DNA of 64,000 nt from Mycobacterium pinniadriaticum (GTDB lineage: Bacteria > Actinomycetota > Actinomycetes > Mycobacteriales > Mycobacteriaceae). Both the position numbers and the translations under genes were made by a program. The stretch covers positions 124,001 through 188,000 of the forward strand of contig NZ_JAPJDO010000002.1 in the NCBI RefSeq assembly GCF_026242045.1, read 5' to 3'. Shown here in pieces: positions 40,538 to 49,866 of the stretch (the stretch's first letter is position 1; every line of letters starts with the position of its first letter). The notes below the pieces were generated by a model, which made no database searches, had not been told where the DNA came from, and was given only the letters and a program-made list of their open reading frames with translations.

Positions 40538-41034
40538 AAGCCCTTGGCCTGGAAGGTTTCAACGCACTGACCGAACGTCAGCGCATGCACCAGCTGTTCG
40601 AAGTCTGCTCCTCGACGATCTGGGCCCGCCGGGTGCTGGCCGGTGCACCCTTCCGCGACGCCGAAGCTCTCTACGACCGTGCCGACCGGGCGCTGGCCGA
40701 ACTGCCCGACACCGAGATCGATGCCGCCCTCGACGGTCATCCGCGAATCGGGGCCCGCCCGGACAGCCCGTCCTCGGCCCGCGAGCAGGCCGCCGTCGCG
40801 ACGGCCGGCGACGACATCCGCGCCGAATTAGCCGCTCGGAACGCCGAATACGAGGAGCGGTTCGGCTATGTCTATCTCGTCTGCGCGAGCGGGCGGTCGG
40901 CCGAGGAGCTGCTGGCCATCCTCACCGAGCGGTTGCAGAACGACCCGCTCACCGAACGCCGGGTGATGCGCAACGAGCTCGGCAAGATCAACCGGTTGCG
41001 TCTGGAGCGGCTGGTCAGCGAGCCTGTCGAATAA
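40534..41034 (+). CDS. uraD: 2-oxo-4-hydroxy-4-carboxy-5-ureidoimidazoline (OHCU) decarboxylase
   Basis: A 166-residue UraD protein with GTG start overlapping the permease stop. The catalytic His69 is in DGHPRIGAR, followed by SSAREQ; the C-terminal part has YEERFGYVYLVCASG and ELGKINRLRLERL. It converts OHCU to S-allantoin, the last step after urate oxidation and HIU hydrolysis. Unlike the domain fused to the upstream permease it has the full active site, so this is the working copy. Confidence 0.92.
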   Translation: MKALGLEGFNALTERQRMHQLFEVCSSTIWARRVLAGAPFRDAEALYDRADRALAELPDTEIDAALDGHPRIGARPDSPSSAREQAAVATAGDDIRAELAARNAEYEERFGYVYLVCASGRSAEELLAILTERLQNDPLTERRVMRNELGKINRLRLERLVSEPVE

Positions 41035-41041
41035 TGAGCTC

Positions 41042-41362
41042 ATGAGCCTTTCCACGCACGTCCTCGACGCTGTCACCGGAACACCTGCGGTCGCCGTCGC
41101 CGTAACGCTCACCGGTGCCGACGGCGCCGTCCTGGCATCGGGACGCACCGATGACGACGGGCGGATCGGCTCGTTCGGAGGACAATTGAGCGAAGGCTGC
41201 TATCGGATCAGCTTCGACACCGGCGGTTACTTCGCCGCTGCCGGCGTCACCACGTTCTATCCCGAGGTCACCGTCGCCTTCGAGATCACGGATCCCGCAG
41301 CGCACCATCACGTTCCGTTGCTGCTGGCGCCGTACTCCTACTCCACATATCGAGGGAGCTGA
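41042..41362 (+). CDS. hiuH: 5-hydroxyisourate hydrolase (transthyretin-like)
   Basis: A 106-residue transthyretin-related protein. Hallmarks are LSTHVLDAVTGTPA at the N-terminus with the active-site His and the C-terminal tetrapeptide YRGS. HHHVPLLLAPYSYSTYRGS is the usual end. It hydrolyses 5-hydroxyisourate to OHCU. It lies 7 bp after uraD and 3 bp before the urate hydroxylase gene, in the same operon. Confidence 0.94.
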   Translation: MSLSTHVLDAVTGTPAVAVAVTLTGADGAVLASGRTDDDGRIGSFGGQLSEGCYRISFDTGGYFAAAGVTTFYPEVTVAFEITDPAAHHHVPLLLAPYSYSTYRGS

Positions 41363-41365
41363 ACA

Positions 41366-42532
41366 GTGAAGGTGGTCATCATCGGCGCCGGGATGGGCGG
41401 CATGAGTGCGGCAATCGCGTTGCGCCAGATCGGGATCGAGACCGAGGTCTACGAACGCGTGACCGAGAACAAGCCGGTCGGAGCGGCCATCTCGGTGTGG
41501 TCCAACGGCGTCAAATGCCTCAACTACCTGGGCCTGGAACAGGAGACGGCCCGCCTCGGCGGCATCGTCAACTCGATGAGTTACGCCGACGCCCACTCCG
41601 GTGACACCATGTGCCGCTTCTCGATGCAACCGCTGATCGACCAGGTGGGCCAGCGACCCTACCCGATCGCGCGCGCCGAACTGCAATCGATGCTGATGGA
41701 GGCCTACGGCATCGACGAGATCAACTTCGGGATGAAGATGGTCAGCGTCGCCGATGGTACCGACGCCGCGACCGCCACCTTCGCCGACGGGACCTCGGTC
41801 ACCGCCGACATCATCATCGGCGCCGACGGGGCCAGCTCGATAACCCGCGAATACGTGCTCGGCGGACCCGTCACCCGACGCTACGCCGGCTACGTGAACT
41901 ACAACGGGCTTGTCGACGTGGACGAACGGATCAGTCCGGCCACCGAGTGGACCGTCTATGTCGGCGACGGCAAACGGGTTTCGGCGATGCCGGTGGCCGA
42001 CGGGCGTTTCTACTTCTTCTTCGATGTGGTCGAACCGCAGGGCATCACCTACGAAAAGAGCAGTGCCCGTGAGGTTCTGCGCTCCCATTTCGCGGGATGG
42101 GCACCCGGGGTGCAGACCCTGATCGACCTGCTCGACCCGATGACGACCAACCGGGTGGAGATCCTGGATCTCGATCCGTTCGACACCTGGGTCAAAGGCC
42201 GCGTCGCGGTGCTCGGCGATGCGGCGCACAACACCACTCCCGATATCGGGCAGGGTGGATGTTCGGCCATGGAGGACGCCATCGCCCTGCAGTGGGCGCT
42301 GCGCGACAACCCCGACGACGTCCACGCCGCACTGGCCGCCTACCAGCGCGCCCGGGTCGAGCGGGCCGGGGACCTGGTCCTGCGGGCGCGTAAGCGCTGC
42401 GATCTCATGCATGCCAAAGATCCGGCGGCCACCGAAGCCTGGTACTCCGAGCTACGGAATGAGGACGGTACCAACGTCATTCGCGGTATCGTCGGCAACA
42501 TCGTCGGTGGCCCGCTCACCCCCGTGAGTTGA
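41366..42532 (+). CDS. hpxO: FAD-dependent urate hydroxylase (HpxO-like)
   Basis: A 388-residue class A flavin monooxygenase with GTG start and GAGGGAG upstream. GAGMGGMSAA (residues 7-16) binds FAD, IIGADGASS is the DG motif, and GDAAHNTTPDIGQGG the GD motif. The closeness to HpxO (AAISVWSNGVKCLNYLGL) and the neighbouring hiuH and uraD genes indicate oxidation of urate to 5-hydroxyisourate with NADH, replacing cofactor-free uricase. Confidence 0.92.
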   Translation: MKVVIIGAGMGGMSAAIALRQIGIETEVYERVTENKPVGAAISVWSNGVKCLNYLGLEQETARLGGIVNSMSYADAHSGDTMCRFSMQPLIDQVGQRPYPIARAELQSMLMEAYGIDEINFGMKMVSVADGTDAATATFADGTSVTADIIIGADGASSITREYVLGGPVTRRYAGYVNYNGLVDVDERISPATEWTVYVGDGKRVSAMPVADGRFYFFFDVVEPQGITYEKSSAREVLRSHFAGWAPGVQTLIDLLDPMTTNRVEILDLDPFDTWVKGRVAVLGDAAHNTTPDIGQGGCSAMEDAIALQWALRDNPDDVHAALAAYQRARVERAGDLVLRARKRCDLMHAKDPAATEAWYSELRNEDGTNVIRGIVGNIVGGPLTPVS

Positions 42533-42547
42533 CCCGGTGGCCTATCG

Positions 42548-43381
42548 ATGGATCTGAACAGCATCGAGACGGTGAGCGTTCCCGCGCGCCGCTCAGAACT
42601 GTTATCATTGGCCGACGGCGACGCGATCCTTGCCGGCGGGACGTGGCTCTTCTCCCAACCGCAGCCGCAGGTCCGTCAGCTGGTCGACATCACAGGTCTT
42701 GGCTGGGAACCGATCACGCTGGGTGACAACGGGATCGAGCTGGCCGCGACGTGCACGCTCGCGGATATCTCGGCATTGTCCGGCAGCCTTGTGCACAGCC
42801 ATCCCGAATGGTTGGCCGCGCCCCTGCTACATCAGTGCTGCACGGCGTTGTTGGCCTCATTCAAGATCTGGCGGACCGCGACCATCGGCGGGAATATCTG
42901 CCTCTCGTTTCCCGCCGGCGCGATGGTCTCCCTGGTGTCGGCGCTGGACGGAACATTGACCGTCTGGCGTCCCGACGGCCGCGAGTACCGGCTTCCGGTA
43001 ACCGAATTCGTCACCGGGGAAGCCGCCAACGTACTCGCCCCCGGCGAGATCCTGCGGTCGGTCCACCTGCCCGGATCGGCGCTGCGAGGGCGCACCGCGT
43101 TCCGCAAGCTCGCGCCGTCGGCTCTGGGCCGGTCCAGCGCGGTGGTGATCGGCAGGCGCGACCATGACCGCGACGGTGGTGCGTTCGTCCTGTCCGTGAC
43201 GGCGGCCACCGTGCGACCTTTCGTGTTCGAGTTTCCCGCACTGCCCGACGCTGCGTCGCTTCGCGCCGCCTGCGCGACCATTCCTGACGATGCGTGGACC
43301 CGTGACGCGCATGGCGATCCCGACTGGCGGGCCGCGATCACGCCGGTGCTCGCCGAGCAGGTGCGAAGCGAGCTGGCATGA
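42548..43381 (+). CDS. Xanthine dehydrogenase FAD-binding subunit
   Basis: A 277-residue protein of the molybdopterin dehydrogenase FAD-binding family. [19 protein letters not shown] near residue 20 corresponds to the FAD-binding AGGT loop, and [19 protein letters not shown] is the second FAD motif. The C-terminal CO-dehydrogenase flavoprotein-like part is short. It carries electrons from the molybdenum/iron-sulfur subunit to NAD+. Its ATG at 42548 follows hpxO by 15 bp and its end overlaps the next gene (ATGA). Confidence 0.9.
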   Translation: MDLNSIETVSVPARRSELLSLADGDAILAGGTWLFSQPQPQVRQLVDITGLGWEPITLGDNGIELAATCTLADISALSGSLVHSHPEWLAAPLLHQCCTALLASFKIWRTATIGGNICLSFPAGAMVSLVSALDGTLTVWRPDGREYRLPVTEFVTGEAANVLAPGEILRSVHLPGSALRGRTAFRKLAPSALGRSSAVVIGRRDHDRDGGAFVLSVTAATVRPFVFEFPALPDAASLRAACATIPDDAWTRDAHGDPDWRAAITPVLAEQVRSELA

Positions 43382-46080
43382 CGTTCACCGTCAACGATCG
43401 CGAATACTCCGACGATCCGGCTCCGGGCCAGTGCCTGCGCACGTTCCTGCGTGAGCACGGCCATTTCGAGGTCAAGAAGGGTTGCGACGCCGGCGATTGC
43501 GGAGCCTGCTCGGTACTCGTCGACGGGCAGGCGGTGCACTCGTGCATCTATCCGGCCTTTCGTGCGGAGGGGCGGACGGTCACCACAGTCGCCGGGCTGG
43601 GGACGCCGGAGGACCTGCATCCGATGCAGCGCGCCTTCGTCGAGGCCGGCGGCTTCCAGTGTGGATTCTGCACCGCGGGCATGGTCACCACCGCCTCGAC
43701 GCTCAGCGATGAGCAGCTGGCGGACCTGCCACAGAACCTCAAGGGCAACCTGTGCCGCTGTACCGGCTATCGCGCCATCACCGATGCGCTGGCCGGAAAG
43801 GTCAACATCGACAAGCCCGGCGGCGGTGACGCCGGGCGTTCCATCGGGGCGCTCGCCGGGCCGCGGGTGGTGACCGGAACCGAGCAGTACACCCTGGACT
43901 GGGCACCAGAAGGTCTGCTGCACATGGCCGTACTCGGAAGCCCGGTGGCGCACGCCCGGATCGTGGCGATCGACACCGCGGCCGCCTCGGCCATCCCCGG
44001 CGTCCACCTGGTACTCACCCATCTGGACAGCCCACCGGTGGCGTTCTCGACCGCCCGCCACGACGCCCGTACCGACGACCCCGATGACACCTACATCCTC
44101 GACGATGTCGTCCGGTTCGTCGGCCAGCGGGTGGCCGCCGTGGTCGCCGACAGTGCGGCGATCGCCGAAAAAGCCTGCCGGGCAATCGTCGTCGACTATG
44201 ACGAGCTGCCCGCTGTATTCGATCCCGAGGCCGCACTGGCACCGGGCGCGCCGCTGGTACACGGAGACAAGGGCGGCCAATCACGCATCGCCGACCCGGC
44301 CCGCAACCTGGTCGCCGAAGTGCACGGCGGCACCGGCGACATCGATTCCGGAGTCGCCGAGGCCGTCGCCTCCGGCGGCGCCGTGGTGCGCGGGCGGTGG
44401 CGAACCCGGCGCGTCCAACACGCGCACCTCGAAACCCACGGCTGCACCGGCTGGCGTGATGACCAGGGCCGCTTGGTGATTCGGACCAGTTCGCAGGTGC
44501 CGTTCCTGGTGCGAGACGAGCTGTGTCACATCTTCGGCCTGGACCGCGAGTCGGTCCACGTGCTGACCAAACGGGTCGGCGGCGGCTTCGGCGCCAAGCA
44601 GGAGATGCTGTGCGAGGACATCGTCGCGCTGGCGGTGCTGCGGCTGGGGCGCCCGGTGCGCTGGGAGTTCAGCCGATCCGACCAGTTCACCCTGGCACCG
44701 TGCCGGCACCCGTTCATCGTCGACGTGGTGACGGCGGCCGACGCGGCGGGACGGCTGACCGCCTTGTCGATCGACGTGCTGACCGACGCCGGGGCCTACG
44801 GAAACCACAGCCCGGGCGTGATGTTTCACGGCTGCAGCGAGTCGGTGTCGGTGTATCGGTGTGCCAACAAACGCGTCGATGCCCGCTCGGTGTACACCAA
44901 CAACCTTCCGTCGGGCGCCTTCCGTGGATACGGGCTCGGGCAGATCATCTTCGCGGTCGAGTCGGCCCTCGACGAGTTGGCCCGCCGGCTGGGCATCGAT
45001 GCCTTCGAGTTCCGTCGCCGCAACGTCGTGGTCCCCGGCGACCCGTTCGTGGATGCCCAGGCCGATCATCACGATCTGGCCTTCGGCAGCTACGGGCTGG
45101 ACCAGTGCCTGGATCTGGCCCAAGCCGCCCTCGGGAGCAGCGGGGGTCTGGCGCCCCCGGACGGCACACAGTGGCGGGTCGGGGAGGGAATGGCGCTGGC
45201 GATGATCGCGACGATCCCGCCGCGGGGACATTTCGCCGAAGCCCGGATCTCCGTCGACGCCGACGGTATCTACACCCTGGCCGTCGGCACCGCCGAGTTC
45301 GGCAACGGCACCACCACGGTGCACGCCCAGCTCGCGGCGACCGCCCTCAATACCGCCGCCGACCGGGTGCTCATTCGCCAATCCGACACCGACGCAGTCG
45401 GTTACGACACCGGCGCGTTCGGCTCCGCCGGCACCGTGGTGGCCGGCCGGGCCGTTCTCGACGCCTGCGAAGACCTGCGGACGCTCGTCGTAGGGGCCGC
45501 CGCGGAGCTGACCGGCACTTCCCCGGCCTACTGCAGCCTGAACCGGCACGGCGTCCAATGCGGAGATGAACTCGTGGACTTCGCCCGGTTGCCGGCCGAC
45601 CTGGTGGGACAGGGCCGGCATGACGGAACTCCGCGCTCGGTGGCGTTCAATGTGCAGGCGTTCCGGGTCGCGGTGAACATCGAGACCGGCCAGGTTCAGA
45701 TCCTGCGTTCGGTTCAGGCGGCCGATGCCGGCGTGGTGATGAATCTCGAGCAGTGCCGCGGCCAGGTGGAAGGCGGCGTGGCGCAGGCGATCGGATCCTC
45801 GCTGTTCGAAGAGATCCACATCGGGCCCGACGGAGCGGTCGTCAACCCCACGCTGCGCGACTATCACATCCCACAGCTGGCCGATCTGCCCGTCACCGAG
45901 GTCCTCTTTGCCGACACCTACGACGAACTCGGGCCGATGGGGGCGAAGTCGATGAGCGAGTCGCCCTACAACCCGGTGGCGCCGGCGCTGGCCAACGCCA
46001 TCGCCGATGCGTGCGGGGCCCGGCTGCGCGAGCTGCCGATGACGCCGGCCCGGGTGTGGCGGGCGATCGCCGGCCGCTAG
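43378..46080 (+). CDS. Xanthine dehydrogenase, fused [2Fe-2S] and molybdopterin subunit
   Basis: A 900-residue protein joining two subunits. Residues 1-150 carry the [2Fe-2S] domains ([30 protein letters not shown]). Residues 165-900 form the molybdenum-binding part, with [12 protein letters not shown] and SGAFRGYG, and the catalytic Glu in [12 protein letters not shown] near the end. It oxidises hypoxanthine or xanthine to urate. Fused small-plus-large subunits with a separate FAD subunit are a known actinobacterial layout. It closes the operon. Confidence 0.92.
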   Translation: MTFTVNDREYSDDPAPGQCLRTFLREHGHFEVKKGCDAGDCGACSVLVDGQAVHSCIYPAFRAEGRTVTTVAGLGTPEDLHPMQRAFVEAGGFQCGFCTAGMVTTASTLSDEQLADLPQNLKGNLCRCTGYRAITDALAGKVNIDKPGGGDAGRSIGALAGPRVVTGTEQYTLDWAPEGLLHMAVLGSPVAHARIVAIDTAAASAIPGVHLVLTHLDSPPVAFSTARHDARTDDPDDTYILDDVVRFVGQRVAAVVADSAAIAEKACRAIVVDYDELPAVFDPEAALAPGAPLVHGDKGGQSRIADPARNLVAEVHGGTGDIDSGVAEAVASGGAVVRGRWRTRRVQHAHLETHGCTGWRDDQGRLVIRTSSQVPFLVRDELCHIFGLDRESVHVLTKRVGGGFGAKQEMLCEDIVALAVLRLGRPVRWEFSRSDQFTLAPCRHPFIVDVVTAADAAGRLTALSIDVLTDAGAYGNHSPGVMFHGCSESVSVYRCANKRVDARSVYTNNLPSGAFRGYGLGQIIFAVESALDELARRLGIDAFEFRRRNVVVPGDPFVDAQADHHDLAFGSYGLDQCLDLAQAALGSSGGLAPPDGTQWRVGEGMALAMIATIPPRGHFAEARISVDADGIYTLAVGTAEFGNGTTTVHAQLAATALNTAADRVLIRQSDTDAVGYDTGAFGSAGTVVAGRAVLDACEDLRTLVVGAAAELTGTSPAYCSLNRHGVQCGDELVDFARLPADLVGQGRHDGTPRSVAFNVQAFRVAVNIETGQVQILRSVQAADAGVVMNLEQCRGQVEGGVAQAIGSSLFEEIHIGPDGAVVNPTLRDYHIPQLADLPVTEVLFADTYDELGPMGAKSMSESPYNPVAPALANAIADACGARLRELPMTPARVWRAIAGR

Positions 46081-46116
46081 GCAGGGTGGTGATCCCGGTG
46101 TTCGCTTGCGTCTGAC

Positions 46117-46138
46117 ATCGATACCAGTCAATATCGAT
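46117..46138. promoter_or_regulatory. ArsR operator-like inverted repeat
   Basis: ATCGATA (46117-46123) and TATCGAT (46132-46138) are exact inverted copies separated by 8 bp, ending 2 bp before the arsR ATG. The AT-rich symmetric ATCnA type is characteristic of ArsR/SmtB operators. The position would let bound ArsR block its own operon. Confidence 0.7.
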
Positions 46139-46140
46139 AT

Positions 46141-46515
46141 ATGTCGAATCGACGTGAGTCTTCGAACGTTGACCCGTGCTGCCCGCCCGGGGCTCTGCTG
46201 GGGGAACCGCTGTCGGCGGCCGCCGCGGCGGAAATGGCGGTCAAACTCAAGGCGCTGGGTGATCCGGTGCGCCTACGGTTGTTCTCCGCGATCGCCAGCC
46301 ATGCCGGCGGCGAGGCCTGCGTCTGCGACATCTCGGTCGGGGTGGACGTCTCCCAGCCGACGGTCTCGCATCACCTCAAGGTGCTGCGCGACGCCGGGCT
46401 GCTGACCTCGCAGCGCCGCGCCTCCTGGGTGTACTACGCGGTGGTACCCGAGGCGTTGGCGGGCCTGGCGGTGCTGCTGGGCACTGCCGCGGAGTCGGCT
46501 GGGGTGCCGGCGTGA
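46141..46515 (+). CDS. arsR: ArsR-family arsenic-responsive repressor
   Basis: A 124-residue winged-helix protein. KALGDPVRLRLFSAIASH and the recognition helix SQPTVSHHLKVLRDAGLL are typical. ACVCDIS supplies the alpha-3 Cys pair used for As(III), and an N-terminal Cys-Cys (DPCCPPG) may add a further ligand. An inverted repeat directly upstream is the likely operator. Its stop overlaps the acr3 start (GTGA), so repressor and pump are co-expressed. Confidence 0.92.
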   Translation: MSNRRESSNVDPCCPPGALLGEPLSAAAAAEMAVKLKALGDPVRLRLFSAIASHAGGEACVCDISVGVDVSQPTVSHHLKVLRDAGLLTSQRRASWVYYAVVPEALAGLAVLLGTAAESAGVPA

Positions 46516-47627
46516 CCGGGACGGAATCGGCGACCCATCCGGCGGTCGTCGGCAAGCTCTCCACGCTGGATCGGTTCCTGCCGCTGTGGATCGGCGCGGC
46601 GATGATCGCCGGGCTGCTGCTGGGGCGCTGGATACCCGGCCTGAACACCGCGGTAGAAAGCGTTCAGATCGACGGGATTTCCCTGCCGATCGCGGTGGGG
46701 CTGCTGGTCATGATGTACCCGGTGCTGGCCAAGGTCCGCTACGACCGCCTCGACACCGTCACCGGGGACCGCCGACTGCTGGTCTCCTCCCTGGTGTTGA
46801 ACTGGGTGGTGGGACCGGCGTTGATGTTCGCGCTGGCCTGGCTGTTGCTGCCCGATCTGCCCGAATACCGCACCGGTCTGATCATCGTCGGCCTGGCCCG
46901 CTGCATCGCCATGGTCATCATCTGGAACGACCTCGCCTGCGGCGACCGGGAGGCCGCCGCCGTGTTGGTGGCGTTGAACTCGGTCTTCCAGGTGGTGATG
47001 TTCGCCGTGCTGGGGTGGTTCTACCTGTCGGTGCTGCCCGGCTGGCTGGGCCTGGAACAAACCGCGATCGACACCTCACCGTGGCAGATCGCGAAATCGG
47101 TGCTGATCTTCCTCGGCATTCCGCTGCTGGCCGGGTACCTCTCCCGCCGCATCGGTGAGCGCACCAAGGGTCGCGACTGGTACGAGTCGAAGTTCCTGCC
47201 GCGGGTGGGGCCATGGGCGCTCTACGGTCTGCTCTTCACGATCGTGATCCTCTTCGCGCTGCAGGGCGATCAGATCACCCACCGGCCGTGGGACGTGGCC
47301 CGCATCGCGCTGCCGCTGCTGGCCTACTTCGCTCTCATGTGGGGTGGTGGCTACGCTCTGGGCGCGGCGCTGGGTCTGGGCTATGAGCGCACCACGACGA
47401 TGGCGTTCACCGCGGCCGGCAACAACTTCGAACTGGCCATCGCCGTGGCGATCGCCACCTACGGGGCGACCTCCGGCCAGGCCCTGGCCGGCGTCGTCGG
47501 CCCACTCATCGAAGTCCCCGTTCTGGTGGGGCTGGTCTACGTCTCGCTGGCGTTGCGCGGCCGTTTCGCCTCTGGGCGGTCCCGCCCTGGACCGGCGAAC
47601 AGCCCTGCGCCGCACCGCCGCCGATGA
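46512..47627 (+). CDS. arsB: ACR3-family arsenite efflux permease
   Basis: A 371-residue transporter with ten membrane helices of the ACR3 (bile-acid/arsenite) family. LIIVGLARCIAMVIIWNDLACG contains the essential Cys, and TAAGNNFELAIAVAIATYG is the conserved late helix. It exports As(OH)3 using the proton gradient. The gene is coupled to arsR by a GTGA overlap. The C-terminal 25 residues are an Arg/Pro-rich tail. The symbol arsB is used loosely here; acr3 is more precise. Confidence 0.92.
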   Translation: MTGTESATHPAVVGKLSTLDRFLPLWIGAAMIAGLLLGRWIPGLNTAVESVQIDGISLPIAVGLLVMMYPVLAKVRYDRLDTVTGDRRLLVSSLVLNWVVGPALMFALAWLLLPDLPEYRTGLIIVGLARCIAMVIIWNDLACGDREAAAVLVALNSVFQVVMFAVLGWFYLSVLPGWLGLEQTAIDTSPWQIAKSVLIFLGIPLLAGYLSRRIGERTKGRDWYESKFLPRVGPWALYGLLFTIVILFALQGDQITHRPWDVARIALPLLAYFALMWGGGYALGAALGLGYERTTTMAFTAAGNNFELAIAVAIATYGATSGQALAGVVGPLIEVPVLVGLVYVSLALRGRFASGRSRPGPANSPAPHRRR

Positions 47628-47851
47628 CACTGCTCCTGCTCGCCGAGGTGGCGCTGGTCGCGTTTCTGGTGGTGGCCACCGCCACTTTCGTGGTGACGTA
47701 CATCCGGCGCAAGCGCCGGCGCGAGGCACTGCCGCCCTGGTCACCGACCGGCACCTACTACGGCTATGCCCGGACCCCACTACCGCCGTGGGTCGATGAG
47801 TACGGCAACGTCATCGAACCCGACGACGACACTCCGTCCGGCCGGGGCTAA
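47624..47851 (+). CDS. Small single-pass membrane protein at the end of the ars operon
   Basis: A 75-residue protein whose ATG overlaps the acr3 stop (ATGA). One membrane helix (LLLAEVALVAFLVVATATFVVTYI) is followed by a very basic RRKRRR segment and a Pro/Tyr-rich cytoplasmic tail. No family is recognised. Coupling to acr3 suggests a link to the pump, but it could be a passenger gene. Its TAA stop overlaps the stop of the converging gene at CTAA. Confidence 0.65.
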   Translation: MTLLLLAEVALVAFLVVATATFVVTYIRRKRRREALPPWSPTGTYYGYARTPLPPWVDEYGNVIEPDDDTPSGRG

Positions 47852-48285
47852 GCCGGACAAGCGTGGGCAAGTTCCGTCTGCTCGGCGACGAACTGCTGAT
47901 TGAGCGCGGCGTACTTGGTTGCAGCAGGACCCGGACTGGGCTGCGGCGCCGATAGTTCGGCGAGGATGGCCGGGTTCAGTGCCGCCGATTGGTGTGCCAG
48001 GTCGGCCATCCGGCGGGCGTGTGGCGCCAGCGTCTCGTCATCGACCGTCGAGGCCAGTTCCCCCAGGCGATCGGCCCACTGCTCGTACTCGTCTTGTGTC
48101 GGCTGCACCCCGTTGTCGGCTTGCGCACCGACCTGCGCCGAGTGTTGCCGATTGACGGCGATCATGTCTCGGACCGCCGCGCAGCTGTCGTCGGAATGCC
48201 TGCGCCCCAACAGAAACCATGCTCCAACGGCCACGGCGACAACCACGATCACCGCGCTGCCGGTCCACCACCAGCGCCGGCTCAT
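47848..48285 (-). CDS. Membrane-anchored protein downstream of T7SS-type substrates (possible immunity protein)
   Basis: About 145 residues from the ATG at 48283-48285, overlapping the stop of the upstream gene. One N-terminal membrane helix (SAVIVVVAVAVGAWFLLG) is followed by a predicted all-helical extracytoplasmic domain with two Cys (DSCAAV near its start, AHACPA at the end), likely a disulfide. No lipobox is present. Tight coupling to the WXG-type gene and a membrane-anchored outward domain would suit an immunity or accessory factor. This role is inferred from context only. Confidence 0.68.
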   Translation of the reverse strand: MSRRWWWTGSAVIVVVAVAVGAWFLLGRRHSDDSCAAVRDMIAVNRQHSAQVGAQADNGVQPTQDEYEQWADRLGELASTVDDETLAPHARRMADLAHQSAALNPAILAELSAPQPSPGPAATKYAALNQQFVAEQTELAHACPA

Positions 48286-49574
48286 CCGGGCACCTGGATC
48301 AGCGGCCCGCCCGTCGAAGGTCTCATCACCGGCACCGTCGGGCCCGCCGTGTAGCCGCCGCCGGGCAGCCCACCGACGAACGTCGATTGTGGGCCGCACT
48401 CGTTGGGCACGTAATAGGTGGTGGCCGGGTTCTGTGCAGACAGCACCGCGATCTGGGGCAACGTGATCGGCTTCCATTCGTGGTCGATGCGCGGCGGCGG
48501 GCTCAGGCCCGCGATGTCGCTGGGCCGGTCCGCCAGCACATCCCCACCGAGCAGCAGCCTGGTGTTGCGCTGGTACTCATAGGTGTTCTGCATCCACTGC
48601 TGGGTCACCGCGCGACCGTTCTCGGTGACCTGCCGGGTGTATTCGGTGGGCTGGAAGCCCGCCACCCGGAATCGGTAGGCCTCCTGGTACTGCGCCCATG
48701 GCGGAGCATCCGGGTCCGCCCAATTCTTGCCGGGCGTGTACATGCCGGTTGTACCGCCCAGGCCGGGGGTGAAATCGCCTTGCTTCTCGGCGTCGAACGG
48801 ATGCCACTCCGTCGCGAGCGGGCCCGGGCCGTCCTGGGGATAGGGCCCGGTCGGCGAGGACGACACCTCCTCCCAGTGCCCGTATCGGATGTCGCCGACG
48901 AACGGACTGTCCGGGGGCACACCCGGCAGACCCGGGGGACGATCGGTGGTCGTTTCGTTGTCGACGAGCTGGATCTTGGGCTTGTCGGAGTCTCCACCGG
49001 TGGTGTTGTCCAACGCCTGGACGCCGCCGGCGGAGTCATCCACTCCGGGGAGCGCAGCACCGCCCAGACCGTCGGCGGCCGTGGTGATGGTGGCCGCCAC
49101 CTGCTGATCGGTTGCCATCAGTTCGCCGAGGCGGGTCCGGATATCGGCGGCCACCGCTTCGGCCTGGGCTTGGCGGGCGGCCAGGTATGTGGCGTCACCC
49201 GTTTCGTGGCTGGATACCGAAAAGTCGTCGCCGACGGTGAATCCGACCTGCTGGGCAGCGTCGACAGCGGCGAGCACCGCGTTGCGTGCCGCGGTGATCC
49301 GCTGTGCACCGGAGCGGGCCAGCGTCGAAGCGTCGTGTAGCTGATCGGCCAATCCGACGACCTTCAGACGATCGTCATAGGCGCTCTGCTGGGCGGCCTC
49401 CGCGGCTTGGCCCATCCACGGCGTTCCGCCGGGAGTGCCGATCTGCTGGGACAGCTGCGTGAAGTTGTCCTCCCAGACCGTGGCCACCTGCGTCCAGTGG
49501 GTGGCGGCGCTCGTCAGGTGGTCGGTGTCCCAGCCCCGGACCTGGGCCAAAGTGGGAGCTCCTGTGGCTGCCAC
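48282..49574 (-). CDS. WXG100-like large T7SS substrate candidate with unknown C-terminal domain
   Basis: A 430-residue protein from a GTG at 49574. Residues 1-180 form a helical hairpin region with a WMG (W-x-G) turn at 53-55, as in WXG100/LXG-type ESX substrates. A linker (180-225) leads to a Trp/Tyr/Pro-rich C-terminal domain (FVGDIRYGHWEEVSSSPTGP; YRFRVAGFQPTEYTRQV; YYVPNECGPQSTF). No catalytic motif is recognised. There is no signal peptide. It is preceded by a small YxxxD protein and followed by a membrane-anchored protein, resembling a secreted effector locus. A structural wall-associated role is equally possible. Confidence 0.72.
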   Translation of the reverse strand: MAATGAPTLAQVRGWDTDHLTSAATHWTQVATVWEDNFTQLSQQIGTPGGTPWMGQAAEAAQQSAYDDRLKVVGLADQLHDASTLARSGAQRITAARNAVLAAVDAAQQVGFTVGDDFSVSSHETGDATYLAARQAQAEAVAADIRTRLGELMATDQQVAATITTAADGLGGAALPGVDDSAGGVQALDNTTGGDSDKPKIQLVDNETTTDRPPGLPGVPPDSPFVGDIRYGHWEEVSSSPTGPYPQDGPGPLATEWHPFDAEKQGDFTPGLGGTTGMYTPGKNWADPDAPPWAQYQEAYRFRVAGFQPTEYTRQVTENGRAVTQQWMQNTYEYQRNTRLLLGGDVLADRPSDIAGLSPPPRIDHEWKPITLPQIAVLSAQNPATTYYVPNECGPQSTFVGGLPGGGYTAGPTVPVMRPSTGGPLIQVPG

Positions 49575-49578
49575 CGGC

Positions 49579-49866
49579 TCAGAGTCTTCTGCCCAAGGCG
49601 GCGAGGTCGGACGCGGAGCTGTCGTCGGTGCTGCTGTAGTGCGCCGCGGCGGTGGTGAGGCTGCTCGCCACGGTCTGAATACGAGTGGCCAACTGCGCTC
49701 CCGCCGTCGCGGTGGCGGCGTGCACCAGATTCACCGCTGCTGCGGTGGCCTGGCAGGACCCTGCGGAGGAAGTGGGCGGTGTCGTTGCAGCTACCCCCGC
49801 TGACCACGATCGACACCGGGTGGCCAGCGCCTGCAATCCGGCGGGATCGACATCCAGCAAACCCAT
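49579..49866 (-). CDS. EspC-like small T7SS substrate with YxxxD motif
   Basis: About 95 residues from the ATG at 49864-49866; a TTG nine bases upstream is less likely, because TATATT (49774-shifted copy absent; the box is at 49874-49879) lies 7 bp before this ATG. The protein is a helical hairpin (LLDVDPAGLQALATRCRSW, then LATRIQTVASSLTTAAAHY) ending with YSSTD at 76-80, the YxxxD/E type VII secretion signal. It is 4 bp upstream of the large WXG-type gene, so the pair may be secreted together. Confidence 0.75.
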   Translation of the reverse strand: MGLLDVDPAGLQALATRCRSWSAGVAATTPPTSSAGSCQATAAAVNLVHAATATAGAQLATRIQTVASSLTTAAAHYSSTDDSSASDLAALGRRL

